Shown here one piece after another: positions 63,426-64,000 of a stretch of DNA of 64,000 bases. The stretch lies in assembly GCF_009688945.1 (NCBI RefSeq), contig NZ_AP021874.1, forward strand, positions 3,348,001-3,412,000, written 5' to 3'. The translations under genes and the position numbers were made by a program. Numbering within the stretch: position 1 is the stretch's first letter; each line of letters begins with the position of its first letter. This DNA is from Desulfosarcina alkanivorans. Its GTDB lineage: Bacteria; Desulfobacterota; Desulfobacteria; Desulfobacterales; Desulfosarcinaceae. A model generated the notes under the pieces. The model searched no databases, had not been told where the DNA came from, and worked only from the letters and a program-made list of their open reading frames with translations.

Positions 63426-64000
63426 TGGATGTGTCTCCTTGAATGAACCGCAACGCCGGGATATCAGCCCATTGCGGTGGGGTTGGCCCGCCCGGTCGGT
63501 CGGATGGCACGGTCCGAACCGGAAGGGATGCGATCTGAGCGGGCAGACTGACGATCGATACGAACACAGCATGCGATCAGCACGGGCATCGGACAGTCCG
63601 CTGCCTGCGGCATGCCATGAAACGGCGTCACTCCGGACCAGCGGTACCGGGATGCCGGCCGACCTGTTTTTTCACCGGGCAGCGACCGGCTTTACACCGT
63701 TCTCTCTATAGTTCAGCAGCCGCAGCCAATCAAGGGATCACTTGACTTTTTGTCTCAGGTTCACCAACATACGAGCAATGAAAAACGGCTCACAGACAAC
63801 GGGAAAAAGACGCCCGCGCCGTGCCGGGCAATCCCTTGCCCCCCAGGTGACCAGAAGCGGGGATGCACCCCCGTGTTTGAAAAACGGATGTCAATGCCGC
63901 GGATGCTACGGATGGCAGAACATGCTGCGTGCCGCAAAAAGCAGTCCAAGATGGCGGCAATATCCCCTTTGCTGCCAGATGACCGGGTTGACCCTCCGAC
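63426..64000. other. Window end, upstream of flavoprotein gene
   Basis: About 575 bp. It holds the upstream region of the flavoprotein gene. On the plus strand an open frame from ATG 63,779 runs off the window (MKNGSQTTGKRRPRRAG onward, with CLKNGCQCRGCYG) but has no ribosome site and no recognised family. No other feature is visible. Confidence 0.35.

Noticed and set aside
63779..64000. Cys-rich open frame leaving the window
   Set aside because: Open by chance is likely; no ribosome site and no recognised family. Mentioned only under the window-end entry.

Overview
The window looks like a chromosomal stretch of a GC-rich, anaerobic, Gram-negative bacterium, most likely a sulfate-reducer-type Desulfobacterota (Desulfobacterales-like). 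The affiliation is inferred from gene content: BamD and an outer-membrane porin, a transamidation-type tRNA-Gln set, a type II fatty-acid cluster containing an acyl-CoA dehydrogenase, an archaeal-type ProRS, an HD-GYP protein and an EAL-HDOD protein. No rRNA is present and one tRNA gene is seen.

Layout. Positions 1-15.2 kb are ordinary chromosome: a crotonase-family protein, an HD-GYP protein, a Yip1-like membrane protein, a sodium:solute symporter with a small membrane partner, gatB, a secreted FG-GAP repeat protein, a decayed IS701-like transposase, a porin, a B12-binding radical SAM protein and a lipoprotein. Two nearly identical REP-type palindromes (about 1.0 and 12.6 kb) and a long gene-poor stretch (11.4-12.65 kb) lie here.

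Positions 15,248-32,075 are a 16.8-kb integrative element inserted in the 3' half of a tRNA-Gln(CTG) gene. It is bounded by perfect 64-bp direct repeats. It carries a P4-type integrase interrupted at a run of ten A, an AlpA-like HTH protein, a RepA-like helicase followed by an iteron- and hairpin-rich region (probable origin), a SpoVG-like protein with an SSB-type C-terminal tail, and a tight operon of phage-flavoured genes (baseplate-like, an orphan helicase lobe, TerS-like, ORF6N, SWIM-motif and tape-measure-like). After these come a broken AntA/AntB antirepressor, a tandem zinc-ribbon Delta/Ogr-like protein, and an AT-rich cargo of a D12 DNA adenine methylase facing a ParB-like/REase-like gene pair. 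No capsid, portal or large terminase was recognised, so the element resembles a phage satellite or reduced prophage more than a complete phage. The cargo trio is the best candidate for an undescribed system.

Positions 32.1-64 kb are housekeeping genes. They include gltX beside tRNA-Gln; rpmF, an acyl-CoA dehydrogenase, fabG, acpP and fabF; rpiB, glyA, a dCMP deaminase and nrdR; ribD, ribE, ribBA, ribH and nusB; an MBL hydrolase, ispG, proS and rel. Next come rpmB, a DUF523 gene, bamD and trxA on the other strand, then an EAL-HDOD protein, a purN-like gene, a TraB-family protein, a NorQ/NorD-like MoxR-VWA pair and a COG2509-type flavoprotein. Many intergenic gaps hold imperfect inverted repeats built from simple words, a dispersed family that recurs at 7.2, 32.2, 36.9, 37.3, 46.2, 47.0 and 56.3 kb.
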